A stretch of 33,846 nucleotides of DNA, taken from positions 1-33,846 of the forward strand of contig NZ_AGUD01000106.1 in assembly GCF_000240225.1 (NCBI RefSeq), written 5' to 3'. Shown piece by piece: positions 24,566-32,616 of the stretch. The notes beneath the pieces are model-generated. The model was not told where the DNA came from. It ran no database searches and saw only the letters and a program-made list of their open reading frames with translations. A program made the translations under genes and the position numbers. Numbering within the stretch: position 1 is the first letter of the stretch; each line of letters begins with the position of its first letter. This DNA is from Patulibacter medicamentivorans (GTDB lineage Bacteria > Actinomycetota > Thermoleophilia > Solirubrobacterales > Solirubrobacteraceae).

Positions 24566-24700
24566 CTAGAAGCCGCCGTTGTGGTTGTAGACCATGATCA
24601 GCACCATCGCGACCAGCGAGACGATGGTCGTGAGGCTGAAGGCCACCACGGTGGTGGTGACGGTGACGGTCTCGTGCTGATCCTGGTGGTCGTCGCTCAT
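24566..24700 (-). CDS. Small single-span membrane protein, hypothetical
   Basis: A 44-residue product is read from the ATG at 24700: a polar, His/Asp/Gln-rich start (MSDDHQDQHETVTVTTT), one membrane helix (about VVAFSLTTIVSLVAMVLIMV, residues 18-37) and a short YNHNGGF end. Nearly every codon ends in G or C, matching real genes here. On the minus strand GAGGA lies about 8-12 nt before the ATG. It is not part of the atp operon; it faces the terminator and is divergent from the M20 peptidase gene. No family is recognised. A longer in-frame start up to 24751 looks unlikely, as its extra residues are low-complexity Arg/Pro/Ala. Confidence 0.6.
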   Translation of the reverse strand: MSDDHQDQHETVTVTTTVVAFSLTTIVSLVAMVLIMVYNHNGGF

Positions 24701-24819
24701 GCGGCGGGGTCCTCGGTCGGGTGCTGGTGCTGCCGGTCGCGATCTTCGCACGGCGAGCGGCGCGGTGCCATGCTGGCGAGCGGCGCGGGGCCTTCGGCGG
24801 TCCGGTCGGGTGCCATCCC

Positions 24820-24825
24820 TATCCT
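24820..24825 (+). promoter_or_regulatory. -10 box for leaderless M20 peptidase mRNA
   Basis: TATCCT ends 7 nt before the ATG at 24833, and no Shine-Dalgarno sequence is present. It decides this start over longer frames. Confidence 0.5.
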
Positions 24826-24832
24826 GTGCCAG

Positions 24833-26077
24833 ATGGACGAACGGCTGCTCGCCGAGCGGCTGGTCGGGTACGACACCTCACGTCCGGATGGCCTGCGGGC
24901 CGCCGGCGGGTTCGTCAAGGGCTGGCTCGAATCACACGGGATCGACGCGCACGAGCGCGATCACGACGGGTTGCCCGTGCTCCTGGCCAGCGTCGGGCCG
25001 GACGTCGGGCTGCGCCCGCCGACGGTGATCCTCCACGGGCACCTCGACGTGGTGCCGGGCCACAGCGAGCAGTTCGTGCCCAGGATCGAGGGCGAACGGC
25101 TCTACGGTCGCGGCACCTACGACATGAAGGGCGGCCTGGCGGCGATGCTCTGCGCGCTGCGCGACTGCGCGGCGGTGGTCGACCAGCATCCGGGCATCGG
25201 CCCGCGCGTGCAGCTGGTCGTCGTCCCGGACGAGGAGAGCGAGCAGGTCGACCGGCGCTCGACCGACACGCTGGTCCGCGAGGGCGTCCTGCAGGGGGAC
25301 TTCGCGATCACGGGCGAGCCGACCGAGCTCCAGATCGGCGTCCAGGCGAAGGGCGTGCTGGCGGTGCGCGCGGCGGTCCACGGGACCAGCGCCCACGGCT
25401 CGACCCCGTGGGCCGGCGACAACGCGGTCCTGAAGGCCTTCGATGCCTTCCGGCGAATCGAGACCCTGCCCTTCAGTCGCCAGAGCAGCGACCTCTACGA
25501 CCGCCCGTCGATCAACCTCTCCCGGATCGCCGGGGGCGAGGCGTTCAACATGGTGCCCGACCGCTGCGAGATCACGATCGACATCCGCTACGTGCCCGGC
25601 CAGGATCCGCAGGAGATCCTCGGCCAGATCCGCACGGTGCCCGACCTCGAGGTGCTGCGGGTGCTCGAGCGGGGACCGGCGATCGTCTCGCGCGCGAACC
25701 CGTTCGTGGTCGCGCTCCGCGACGCGGTCGGCCGTACCGGCCAGGGCGCCGGCCTGGCCGTCGGCCGTGACGGCGCCTCCGACGCGTTCGCGTTCCTCGA
25801 GGCGGGGATCCCGGCCGTCGAGTTCGGTCCCGAGGGCCACGGCCATCACGGCCCCGAGGAGTGGGTCTCGATCCCCTCGCTCGCGCGCTACCGCCGGTCG
25901 CTGGTCGAGTTCGTCCGCGCCGTGCCGGCGGCCGCCGCCGCCAGCGTCGATCGGACGGCCGCCGCAGCGCCCGGCACCGCCGACGACGACGCCGACCCGC
26001 TGGCCGGCCTCGCGGTCGAGGCCGACACCGCTCAAGCCGCGGCCCAGTCCGGGCCGGCGGGGGAGCCCGACCGATGA
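24833..26077 (+). CDS. M20-family metallopeptidase (ArgE/DapE/ACY1-like)
   Basis: The 414-residue cytoplasmic zinc hydrolase has all the family motifs: LHGHLDVVPG (His and the catalytic Asp), RGTYDMKGG (bridging Asp), VVPDEESEQ (general base Glu and zinc Glu), GEPTELQIG, GTSAHGSTPWAGDNA in the dimerisation domain, and GPEGHGHHGPEEW (C-terminal zinc His). Such enzymes cleave amide bonds of N-acyl amino acids or dipeptides; DapE, ArgE and carboxypeptidase G2 are relatives. Which substrate is cut cannot be decided from sequence. The last ~45 residues (Ala/Asp/Gly-rich) are a low-complexity tail. Its TGA overlaps the ATG of the LCP ligase gene (ATGA), so the two are translationally coupled. That pairing hints at a cell-wall-related substrate, but this is inference. 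Confidence 0.85.
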   Translation: MDERLLAERLVGYDTSRPDGLRAAGGFVKGWLESHGIDAHERDHDGLPVLLASVGPDVGLRPPTVILHGHLDVVPGHSEQFVPRIEGERLYGRGTYDMKGGLAAMLCALRDCAAVVDQHPGIGPRVQLVVVPDEESEQVDRRSTDTLVREGVLQGDFAITGEPTELQIGVQAKGVLAVRAAVHGTSAHGSTPWAGDNAVLKAFDAFRRIETLPFSRQSSDLYDRPSINLSRIAGGEAFNMVPDRCEITIDIRYVPGQDPQEILGQIRTVPDLEVLRVLERGPAIVSRANPFVVALRDAVGRTGQGAGLAVGRDGASDAFAFLEAGIPAVEFGPEGHGHHGPEEWVSIPSLARYRRSLVEFVRAVPAAAAASVDRTAAAAPGTADDDADPLAGLAVEADTAQAAAQSGPAGEPDR

Positions 26078-27585
26078 GCCTGCCGATGATCGACCGTCCG
26101 CCCCGTCCGGGCATCGCCTTCGCCCTGCGCTTCCTGCTGGCCGGGATCATCGTGGTGGTCTTCGCCGGGGCCGCGGTCGCCACGACGATCGAGAACGAGG
26201 CCCAGAAGTCGATCGACGCGCTCGGGCCGGAGACGAAGATCAAGGGCCTGGAGGGCGTGCTCTCCGACGTCCAGCCGGGCAAGCCGCAGACGATCCTGCT
26301 GGTCGGCGACGATCGCCGCCTGGACGACGCCAAGGGCACCCCGACCCGCTCGGACACGATGATCCTGGTGCGGCTGGACCCGGACGCGAACGCGACCACG
26401 ATGCTGTCGCTGCCGCGCGACCTGCTGGTCGACATCCCCGGCCAGGGCCGCACGAAGCTCAACAACGCCTACTCCGGTGGGCCGAAGGAGCTGATCAAGA
26501 CGATCCAGACGATGCTCTCCAAGCCGGACGAGCCGTTCCTGATCCACCACTTCGTCTCGATCCGCTTCGGCGCCTTCTCGCGCGCGGTCAACTTCTTCGG
26601 CTGCTTCTACGCCGACATCGACCGCAAGTACTTCAACCCGCCCGGCACCGGCTGGGCGGCGATCGACGTCGACGCCGGCTACCAGCGGATCTGCGGCGAG
26701 AAGTCGCTGGACTACGTCCGCTTCCGCCACCAGGACAGCGACCTCGTCCGCGAGGCGCGCCAGACCAACTACCTGGCCGAGGCGCGGGCGCAGATCGCCA
26801 ACTCGCAGCTGCTGGAGCAGCGCAACGACCTGCTGCGCGCGATCCGCCGTTACGTCAAGACCGACATCGGCTCGGCCAAGGGGCTGCTCGGCGTCATCCG
26901 GCTGGCGGTCGACGTGGCCGGCAACCCGACCCAGCGAGTCACGCTGCGGGTCGGCGACGCGGGCGACAAGGTCAGCGTCGTGACCACGCCCGACGCGCTG
27001 GCGACCGCCGCGACCCAGTTCCTGCACCCGGGGACGATCCCGGGCAAGAAGACCCGCGCCGCCCGCGACCAGGCGGCCAAGAGCGGCCAGAAGGCGGCCC
27101 GCACCAAGGTCCGGCGGCGCACCGCGCGGACCCCGAGCACGCTCTTCGCCAACCCCGACGCGGCCCGTCAGGTGATCGCGGGGTCGATCGCGGGCAACGC
27201 CCGGATGCCGATCTACTACCCGAAGCTGATGCGCACGTCGGGGCGCTACCGGCCCGACGACTCGCGCGGCTACGACCTGCAGTCCGAGGACGGCGACTCC
27301 TACCCGTGGCAGGCGTACCGGCTGGTGATCGCCGAGGGCGGCGTCGGCCAGTACTACGGCATCCAGGGCACCACCTGGAAGGAGCCGCCGATCCTCAAGC
27401 TCGCCGACGACGAGGAGCGGATCGGCGGCCGCAAGTGGCGGGTGCAGTACGACGGCAAGAAGATCCGGCGGCTGATGTGGAGCAGCGGCCGCGGCACGTA
27501 CTGGATCAACAACACGCTCTCCAACGAGCTCTCCAACCCGGAGATGCGCGCGCTCGCCCGCTCGTTCACGCGCTACTCCAAATAG
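26074..27585 (+). CDS. LytR-CpsA-Psr (LCP) family cell-wall polymer ligase
   Basis: This 503-residue membrane-anchored protein attaches undecaprenyl-linked polymers to peptidoglycan. An N-terminal membrane helix (about residues 15-37) precedes the LCP catalytic domain. Motifs are ILLVGDDRR, RSDTMILVRLDPDANATTMLSLPRDLLVDIPGQGRTKLNNAYSGG (about 90-135) and LDYVRFRHQDSDLVREARQTNYL (about 212-234), which carries the conserved Arg/Asp residues that bind the polyprenyl diphosphate. After about residue 320 comes a basic linker (KKTRAARDQAAKSGQKAARTKVRRR) and an unassigned C-terminal domain of ~150 residues. GGGGAG (26060-26065) lies 8 nt before the ATG. It overlaps the peptidase gene and lies just ahead of the sugar-nucleotide genes. 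Confidence 0.92.
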   Translation: MSLPMIDRPPRPGIAFALRFLLAGIIVVVFAGAAVATTIENEAQKSIDALGPETKIKGLEGVLSDVQPGKPQTILLVGDDRRLDDAKGTPTRSDTMILVRLDPDANATTMLSLPRDLLVDIPGQGRTKLNNAYSGGPKELIKTIQTMLSKPDEPFLIHHFVSIRFGAFSRAVNFFGCFYADIDRKYFNPPGTGWAAIDVDAGYQRICGEKSLDYVRFRHQDSDLVREARQTNYLAEARAQIANSQLLEQRNDLLRAIRRYVKTDIGSAKGLLGVIRLAVDVAGNPTQRVTLRVGDAGDKVSVVTTPDALATAATQFLHPGTIPGKKTRAARDQAAKSGQKAARTKVRRRTARTPSTLFANPDAARQVIAGSIAGNARMPIYYPKLMRTSGRYRPDDSRGYDLQSEDGDSYPWQAYRLVIAEGGVGQYYGIQGTTWKEPPILKLADDEERIGGRKWRVQYDGKKIRRLMWSSGRGTYWINNTLSNELSNPEMRALARSFTRYSK

Positions 27586-27618
27586 CGAGCCGCGGACTCG
27601 CCAGGCGAAGTCCTTCGG

Positions 27619-27624
27619 TAGCCT
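27619..27624 (+). promoter_or_regulatory. -10 box for leaderless ugd mRNA
   Basis: TAGCCT ends 10 nt before the ATG at 27635. No Shine-Dalgarno sequence is present. A weak interrupted hairpin (27594-27613) between the LCP stop and this box may end the upstream transcript. Confidence 0.4.
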
Positions 27625-27634
27625 CCTCCGTCTC

Positions 27635-28984
27635 ATGTCCGCTGCACGAGAGCCCATCGGCGTCATCGGGACCGGCTATGTCGGACTCGTCACGGCGGCC
27701 GGCTTCGCCGAGCTCGGGAGCGACGTCGTCTGCGTCGACATCGACGCCGAGAAGGTCGCCCGCCTCAACCGGGGCGAGATCCCGATCTACGAGCCCGGCC
27801 TCGCCGAGCTGGTGGCCAAGAACCGCGAGCGCCTGACGTTCACGACCGACATCGCGCCGGCGCTGGAGCGCGCCCGGCTGCTGTTCGTGGCCGTCGGGAC
27901 GCCCCCGACGTACTCCGGCGACGCGGACCTCTCGGCGGTCAACGCCGTGGTCGGCGCGATGCCGGCGTCGGATCGCCACGCGCTGGTGATGAAGTCGACC
28001 GTCCCGGTCGGCACCGGCGCCAACACCAAGCGGCTCTTCGCCGAGCAGGGCAAGTCGGGCTTCCGCTACGTCTCGTGCCCGGAGTTCCTCAAGGAGGGCA
28101 CCGCGGTCGCCGACTTCCTCGCCCCCGACCGGGTCGTCGTCGGCGACGACGGCGACTGGGCCGGCGACGCGGTCGTCGACCTCTACCGCCCGCTGCTGGT
28201 CCCCGACGAGGGCGGCAACGGGCCCGGCCAGCTGGTTCGGACCGACATCGCCTCGGCCGAGATGGTCAAGCTCGCGTCGAACGCGTTCCTGGCGACCAAG
28301 ATCTCGTTCATCAACGAGATCGCCAACGTCTGCGAGGAGACCGGTGCCGACGTCGTCGAGGTCGCCCGCGGGATGGGCCTCGACGAGCGGATCGGCCCGA
28401 AGTTCCTCAACGCCGGGATCGGCTTCGGCGGGTCGTGCTTCCCGAAGGACGTCACGGCCCTCAAGCAGCTGGCCGGCAACTCGGGGTACCACTTCCAGCT
28501 CCTGAACTCGGTGATCGAGGTCAACGAGCTGCAGAAGCGGCGCGTCATCGGCAAGCTCGAGAAGCACCTCGGCGGGCTCGTCGGCAAGCGGATCGCGCTG
28601 CTCGGCCTGGCCTTCAAGCCGAACACCGACGACATGCGCGAGGCCAGCTCGCTGGTGCTCGCGGCGCGCCTGCAGGCCGCCGGCGCGGACGTCGTCGCCC
28701 ACGACCCGATCTCGGGCGAGGTCGCCAAGCCGATGCTGCGCGGGGTCGAGCTGGCCCCGGACGCGCTCAGCGCCGCCCACGGCGCCGACGCGGTCGTGCT
28801 GGTGACCGAGTGGCAGGAGTTCCGCGACCTCGACCTGGCGGATCTGCGCGCGGCGATGCGCGGCGACGTCCTGATCGACGGCCGCAACGCGCTCGACGGC
28901 GAGGCCGCCGTCGCGGCCGGCCTCCGCTACGAGGGCATCGGCCGCACCGCCCGCAGCGCCGCGCCGGCCGCCGCCGGCGTCTGA
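27635..28984 (+). CDS. ugd: UDP-glucose/GDP-mannose-type 6-dehydrogenase
   Basis: The 449-residue NAD-dependent enzyme oxidises UDP-glucose to UDP-glucuronate in two steps. The NAD motif GVIGTGYVGLVTA is at residues 9-21. The central dimer domain has ASAEMVKLASNAFLATKISFINEIANVCE. The catalytic Cys268 lies in GIGFGGSCFPKD. The C-terminal UDP-binding domain includes ALLGLAFKPNTDDMREASSL. Length is typical. The next gene starts 12 nt after its stop, so both belong to one transcript. The following gene is a mannose-1-phosphate guanylyltransferase-like protein, so a GDP-mannose dehydrogenase is a minor alternative; the sequence looks more like the UDP-glucose enzyme. Confidence 0.9.
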   Translation: MSAAREPIGVIGTGYVGLVTAAGFAELGSDVVCVDIDAEKVARLNRGEIPIYEPGLAELVAKNRERLTFTTDIAPALERARLLFVAVGTPPTYSGDADLSAVNAVVGAMPASDRHALVMKSTVPVGTGANTKRLFAEQGKSGFRYVSCPEFLKEGTAVADFLAPDRVVVGDDGDWAGDAVVDLYRPLLVPDEGGNGPGQLVRTDIASAEMVKLASNAFLATKISFINEIANVCEETGADVVEVARGMGLDERIGPKFLNAGIGFGGSCFPKDVTALKQLAGNSGYHFQLLNSVIEVNELQKRRVIGKLEKHLGGLVGKRIALLGLAFKPNTDDMREASSLVLAARLQAAGADVVAHDPISGEVAKPMLRGVELAPDALSAAHGADAVVLVTEWQEFRDLDLADLRAAMRGDVLIDGRNALDGEAAVAAGLRYEGIGRTARSAAPAAAGV

Positions 28985-28996
28985 GGCGAGTCGCCC

Positions 28997-30100
28997 GTGC
29001 AGGCAGTGATCCTCGTCGGCGGCCAGGGCACCCGCCTGCGGCCGCTGACGACCAACCGCCCCAAGCCGCTGGTCCCGCTGGTCGACCGGCCGTTCATGGC
29101 CTACATGCTCGAGTGGGTCGCCACGCACGGGATCACCGACGTGGTGATGTGCTGCGGCTTCCTCGCCGACTCGATGGTCGAGGCGCTCGGCGACGGCTCG
29201 CGCTTCGGCGTCCAGCTGACCTGGGTCGAGGAGCCGGAGCCACGCGGCACCGCCGGCGCCCTCAAGTTCGCGCAGGAGCACCTCCACGACCGCTTCGTGA
29301 TGCTCAACGGCGACGTCCTCACCGACCTCGACCTGTCCGCCCAGATCGCGCACCACGAGCAGGCGGGGGCGACCGGCACGCTGGCGCTGGTGCCGGTCGA
29401 GGACCCGACCTCGTACGGGCTCGTGCGGCTCAACGGCGACAGCTCGGTCGAGGGCTTCCTCGAGAAGCCGAACCCGGACGAGATCGACACGGACCTGATC
29501 TCCGCCGGCGCCTACGTGCTGGAGCGCTCCGTCCTGGACCTGATCCCCGACGGGCGGATGGTCTCGATCGAGCGCGAGGTCTGGCCGCGGCTGGTCGGCG
29601 ACGGCCTCTACGGCTGCGTCCACCGCGGTGCCTACTGGATGGACATCGGGACGCCGCACCGCTACCTCGAGGGCACCGCCGACATCCTCGCCGGGCGCGT
29701 CCGCACGCAGGTCACCGAGCGCTTGAAGGACGGGCCGGTCGATCCCAGCGCGACCGTCGCCCCCGGAGTGATCGTCGATCGGGCGTCGCTGGTCGACCGC
29801 GGCGCCGTGCTCGGGCCGCGCGTGACGATCGGCGAGGGCAGCGTCGTCGGCGCTGGCGTGCGGATCGACGAGGACGTGATCCTGGAGAACGCGGTGCTGC
29901 TCGACGGGGCCACCGTCGCGTCCGGTTGCCGCCTGCGGGACTGCGTCGTCGGGTCCGGTGCGCGGATCGACCGTGGCACGCACCTGTCCGACGCTGCGAT
30001 GATCGGCGACGGCGCCACCATCGGCGCCAACAACGTCCTGGCCCGCGGGATCCGGATCGCGCCCGGCGCGAACCTCCCCGCCGGGTCGATCCGGTTCTGA
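28997..30100 (+). CDS. NDP-sugar pyrophosphorylase, probably mannose-1-phosphate guanylyltransferase
   Basis: The 367-residue product has the nucleotidyltransferase signature VILVGGQGTRLRPLTTNRPKPLVPL at the N-terminus, then EPRGTAGAL, the metal-binding LNGDVLTDLD, and GFLEKPN. From about residue 245 a left-handed beta-helix of hexapeptide repeats follows (DPSATVAPGVIVDRASLVDRGAVLGPRVTIGEGSVVGAGVRI). This architecture fits actinobacterial ManB/GMP-type GDP-mannose pyrophosphorylases, though glucose-1-phosphate enzymes share it. The phosphomannose isomerase-like gene that follows supports mannose. GTG 28997 is taken from proximity to the ugd stop; no strong ribosome binding site is visible, so translational coupling is likely. 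Confidence 0.82.
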   Translation: MQAVILVGGQGTRLRPLTTNRPKPLVPLVDRPFMAYMLEWVATHGITDVVMCCGFLADSMVEALGDGSRFGVQLTWVEEPEPRGTAGALKFAQEHLHDRFVMLNGDVLTDLDLSAQIAHHEQAGATGTLALVPVEDPTSYGLVRLNGDSSVEGFLEKPNPDEIDTDLISAGAYVLERSVLDLIPDGRMVSIEREVWPRLVGDGLYGCVHRGAYWMDIGTPHRYLEGTADILAGRVRTQVTERLKDGPVDPSATVAPGVIVDRASLVDRGAVLGPRVTIGEGSVVGAGVRIDEDVILENAVLLDGATVASGCRLRDCVVGSGARIDRGTHLSDAAMIGDGATIGANNVLARGIRIAPGANLPAGSIRF

Positions 30101-30130
30101 CCGACGGCCACCAGCCGCGCAGGAGACGCC

Positions 30131-31204
30131 ATGAACCCCCCGACCGCCATCACCACCACTCTCGACCCGCCCGCCGTCTCCGCGGTCGACGTCAGCGACC
30201 AGTTCGCGGACACGCTGGCGCTGGGCGACCACCTGCGCGACGCGATGTGGAAGGCCGAGTCCGCCGGACTCGGCTCGTGGGACAGCCGCGGCGGCCTGGT
30301 CGTCGCCGGGATGGGGGGCTCGGCCGTCGGCGGGATCCTCGGACGCGCCGCGCTGGCCGACCAGGCCGGCCGGCCGATCCTGTCGGCCAAGGGCTACGAG
30401 CTGCCGCCGTGGACGACCGACGACACGACGGTCCTCTGCGCCAGCTACAGCGGCAACACCGAGGAGACGCTGGCCTGCTTCGAGGCCGCCGGCGTGATCG
30501 GCGCCCGGCGGGTCGTCGTGACCTCGGGCGGGACGCTCGGCCAGCTGGCCCGCGAGGAGGGCGTGCCGGTGATCCCGGTCGCCGGCGGGCTCCAGCCGCG
30601 GGCGGCCGTCGGCTACATGGTCGTCGCGGTGCTCGAGGTGGCCGCGGCCTGCGGTGCCGGGCCGTCGCTGCGGACCGAACTGGACGTCGCCGCCAACGCG
30701 CTCGACGCGCTGGCGCGCGAGTGGGGCCCGGCCGGACGCGAGGACGGCGAGGCCAAGACGCTGGCCCGCGCCCTCCACGGCACGGTCCCGGTGATCACCG
30801 GCATGGGGCTGACGACGCCGGTCGCCTACCGCTGGAAGTGCCAGATCAACGAGAACGCCGAGCGGCCCGCCTTCTGGAGCGAGCTGCCCGAGGTCGACCA
30901 CAACGAGATCGTCGGCTGGGGCGGGGCGGCCAGCGTCGGCCAGCTCTCGGCGGTCCTGCTGGAGGACTGCGACGCGCACCCGCGGCTGGTCCGCCGGGCC
31001 GAGCTGACCGCCGAGCTGATCGCCGATCAGGCGGCCGGCGTCCACCGGGTCCGCTCACGCGGCGAGACCGCCGTCGAGCGCGTGCTGTCGCTGGTGCTGC
31101 TCGGCGACCTCGTCTCGCTGTACCTCGCGGTCCTGGCCGGGGTCAACCCGGAGCCGGTCGAGGTCATCGAGCGGCTCAAGGCACGGCTGGCCGAGGACGG
31201 CTGA
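30131..31204 (+). CDS. Bifunctional phosphoglucose/phosphomannose isomerase (SIS family)
   Basis: This 357-residue protein matches the SIS-domain PGI/PMI family first described in archaea and common in actinobacteria. It interconverts fructose-6-phosphate with glucose-6-phosphate and mannose-6-phosphate. Motifs are GMGGSAVGG near residue 60, ASYSGNTEETL near 100, and the diagnostic WKCQINENAERPAFWSELPEVDHNEIVGW near 237-265, which carries the catalytic Glu and His. The C-terminus is normal. AGGAG sits just before the ATG at 30131. A strong hairpin follows the stop. With the preceding genes it feeds fructose-6-phosphate towards GDP-mannose; a phosphomannomutase is still needed and is not in the window. 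Confidence 0.9.
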   Translation: MNPPTAITTTLDPPAVSAVDVSDQFADTLALGDHLRDAMWKAESAGLGSWDSRGGLVVAGMGGSAVGGILGRAALADQAGRPILSAKGYELPPWTTDDTTVLCASYSGNTEETLACFEAAGVIGARRVVVTSGGTLGQLAREEGVPVIPVAGGLQPRAAVGYMVVAVLEVAAACGAGPSLRTELDVAANALDALAREWGPAGREDGEAKTLARALHGTVPVITGMGLTTPVAYRWKCQINENAERPAFWSELPEVDHNEIVGWGGAASVGQLSAVLLEDCDAHPRLVRRAELTAELIADQAAGVHRVRSRGETAVERVLSLVLLGDLVSLYLAVLAGVNPEPVEVIERLKARLAEDG

Positions 31205-31209
31205 GCCGT

Positions 31210-31236
31210 CGCGGCGCCGGGTCGCCCGGCGCCGCG
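31210..31236 (+). terminator. Hairpin ending the ugd-isomerase operon
   Basis: Perfect 12-bp arms (CGCGGCGCCGGG at 31210-31221, partner at 31225-31236) with loop TCG lie 5 nt after the isomerase stop. There is no T-tract. Position makes a terminator likely. Confidence 0.6.
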
Positions 31237-31301
31237 CGAACGCCGTACAGCGGCCGGTCGCGGAGGTCGCGATGGCAACACGGCAGGTCGCGAGGGTGCG
31301 G

Positions 31302-31307
31302 TAGCGT
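31302..31307 (+). promoter_or_regulatory. -10 box for leaderless nucleotidyltransferase mRNA
   Basis: TAGCGT ends 9 nt before the ATG at 31317. No Shine-Dalgarno sequence is present. Confidence 0.4.
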
Positions 31308-31316
31308 TGCCCCCGC

Positions 31317-32330
31317 ATGCTGTCCGCCATGGTCCTCGCCGCCGGTCTCGGTACCCGCCTGCGGCCCCTCACGTTCGAGCTTCCGAAGCCGATGGTGCCG
31401 CTCCTGGACCGGCCCGCGATGGCGCACACGGTCGACCTGCTGCATCGGCACGGGATCGACCGGATCGTCGCCAACCTGCACTACTTCCCGGACACGATCC
31501 GGGACTACTTCGGCGACGAGCTGGAGTACTTCCTCGAGGAGGAGCTGCTGGGGACCGCCGGCGGCGTCCGCAACGCCCGCGAGTTCTTCGGCGACGACCC
31601 GTTCCTGGTGATCTCCGGCGACGCGCTGACCGACCTCGACGTCACGCGGCTGCTGGAGCGCCACCAGAGCGCCGGCGGGGTCGCGACGCTCTGCGTCACG
31701 AAGGTCTCCGACACCAGCGAGTACGGGGTCGTGATCCACGACGCCGACGGCCGGATCCAGGGCTTCCAGGAGAAGCCGCACCCCGACGAGGCGCTCTCGG
31801 ACCTGGCGAACTGCGGGATGTACCTGTTCTCGCCGGAGATCTTCGACTACTTCCCCGACACCCCGTTCGTCGACTTCGCGACCGACGTCTTCCCGCGGCT
31901 GCTCGAGGCCGGGGTCCCGTTCCACATCCACGAGCTGGACGAGTACTGGAACGACGTCGGATCGCTCGACGAGCTGCGCAACGGCACCTTCGACGCGCTC
32001 CGCGGCGAGCTGCACCTGGAGGCGCTGCCGGACGCGGGGCCCGAGGCGATCGTCGTCGGCGACGGCTCGTCGCTCGACGCCGCCGAGCTGGTCGAGGGTC
32101 CGATCTGGGTCGGCAAGGACGTGACGATCGGCGCCGGGGTCCGCCTGCAGGGCCCGCTGGTGATCGGCGACGGCTCGGTGGTCGGCGAGGGCTCGGCGCT
32201 GAAGCGCTCGATCGTCCTGCCCGGCACCACGATCCAGTCGAACACCATCTTGATCGAGGCGATCACCGGCCAGACCGGGATCGTCAGCGCGCTCCGCCCG
32301 CGGGCCGAGACGCGCGTCGGCGCGGCCTGA
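31317..32330 (+). CDS. Second sugar-1-phosphate nucleotidyltransferase with beta-helix domain
   Basis: The 337-residue product has MVLAAGLGTRLRPLTFELPKPMVPLLDRP at the start, ELLGTAGGVRNA, the metal-binding VISGDALTDLD and GFQEKPHPDE, followed from about residue 240 by hexapeptide repeats (GPIWVGKDVTIGAGVRLQGPLVIGDGSVVGEGS). It is related to the protein at 28997-30100, but the two differ clearly, so they are paralogues with perhaps different sugars. Substrate (glucose-1-P, mannose-1-P or another) cannot be read from sequence. It has its own leaderless promoter after the hairpin at 31210-31236. A large perfect hairpin lies downstream. Confidence 0.85.
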   Translation: MLSAMVLAAGLGTRLRPLTFELPKPMVPLLDRPAMAHTVDLLHRHGIDRIVANLHYFPDTIRDYFGDELEYFLEEELLGTAGGVRNAREFFGDDPFLVISGDALTDLDVTRLLERHQSAGGVATLCVTKVSDTSEYGVVIHDADGRIQGFQEKPHPDEALSDLANCGMYLFSPEIFDYFPDTPFVDFATDVFPRLLEAGVPFHIHELDEYWNDVGSLDELRNGTFDALRGELHLEALPDAGPEAIVVGDGSSLDAAELVEGPIWVGKDVTIGAGVRLQGPLVIGDGSVVGEGSALKRSIVLPGTTIQSNTILIEAITGQTGIVSALRPRAETRVGAA

Positions 32331-32376
32331 GGCGCGGCGGCGCGCGGCGGCGGGCGGCGCGCGGCGGGCCCGCGCG

Positions 32377-32421
32377 ACTGGTGCGCGTTTGGCACCTCAC
32401 AGGTGCCAAACGCGCACCAGT
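32377..32421. repeat. 45-nt perfect hairpin in the convergent spacer
   Basis: The 21-nt arms 32377-32397 and 32401-32421 are perfectly complementary (core GTGCGCGTTTGGCACCT) with loop CAC. It lies 46 nt after the nucleotidyltransferase stop and 195 nt from the end of the opposing ctaG-like gene. It folds identically on both strands, so it may be a bidirectional terminator, or a member of a dispersed palindromic repeat family. The rest of 32331-32616 holds no ORF I can support. Confidence 0.7.
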
Positions 32422-32591
32422 GGTGGGGCGGCGCCTCGAGTCGCCTGGCGTGGTGGCGGTGGCTGGGGTCGGGTCGGTGAGCCACCACCAGCCAGACCAC
32501 CAGCCGCAACTCTCCATCGAGCCGCCAGGCCAAGCCCGACCCGAGCCACCGACCGATGCGACAACCAGCCGCGCCGACCGACCGCCTCTAC

Positions 32592-32608
32592 CGGCGGGGG
32601 CCCCGCCG
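32592..32608 (-). terminator. Short hairpin after the ctaG-like gene
   Basis: CGGCGGGG and CCCCGCCG form 8-bp complementary arms separated by one base, 8 nt beyond the end of the minus-strand gene. There is no T-tract. It is a weak candidate given the GC content. Confidence 0.35.
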
Positions 32609-32616
32609 AACCCGCC

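Noticed and set aside
24566..24751. 61-residue version of the small membrane protein
   Set aside because: The extra N-terminal residues are Arg/Pro/Ala-rich; the ATG at 24700 has a nearby GAGGA and a more plausible protein start.
27566..31611. Frames of more than 1100 codons on both strands across the sugar-nucleotide genes
   Set aside because: They are out-of-frame shadows of the real genes, without domains.
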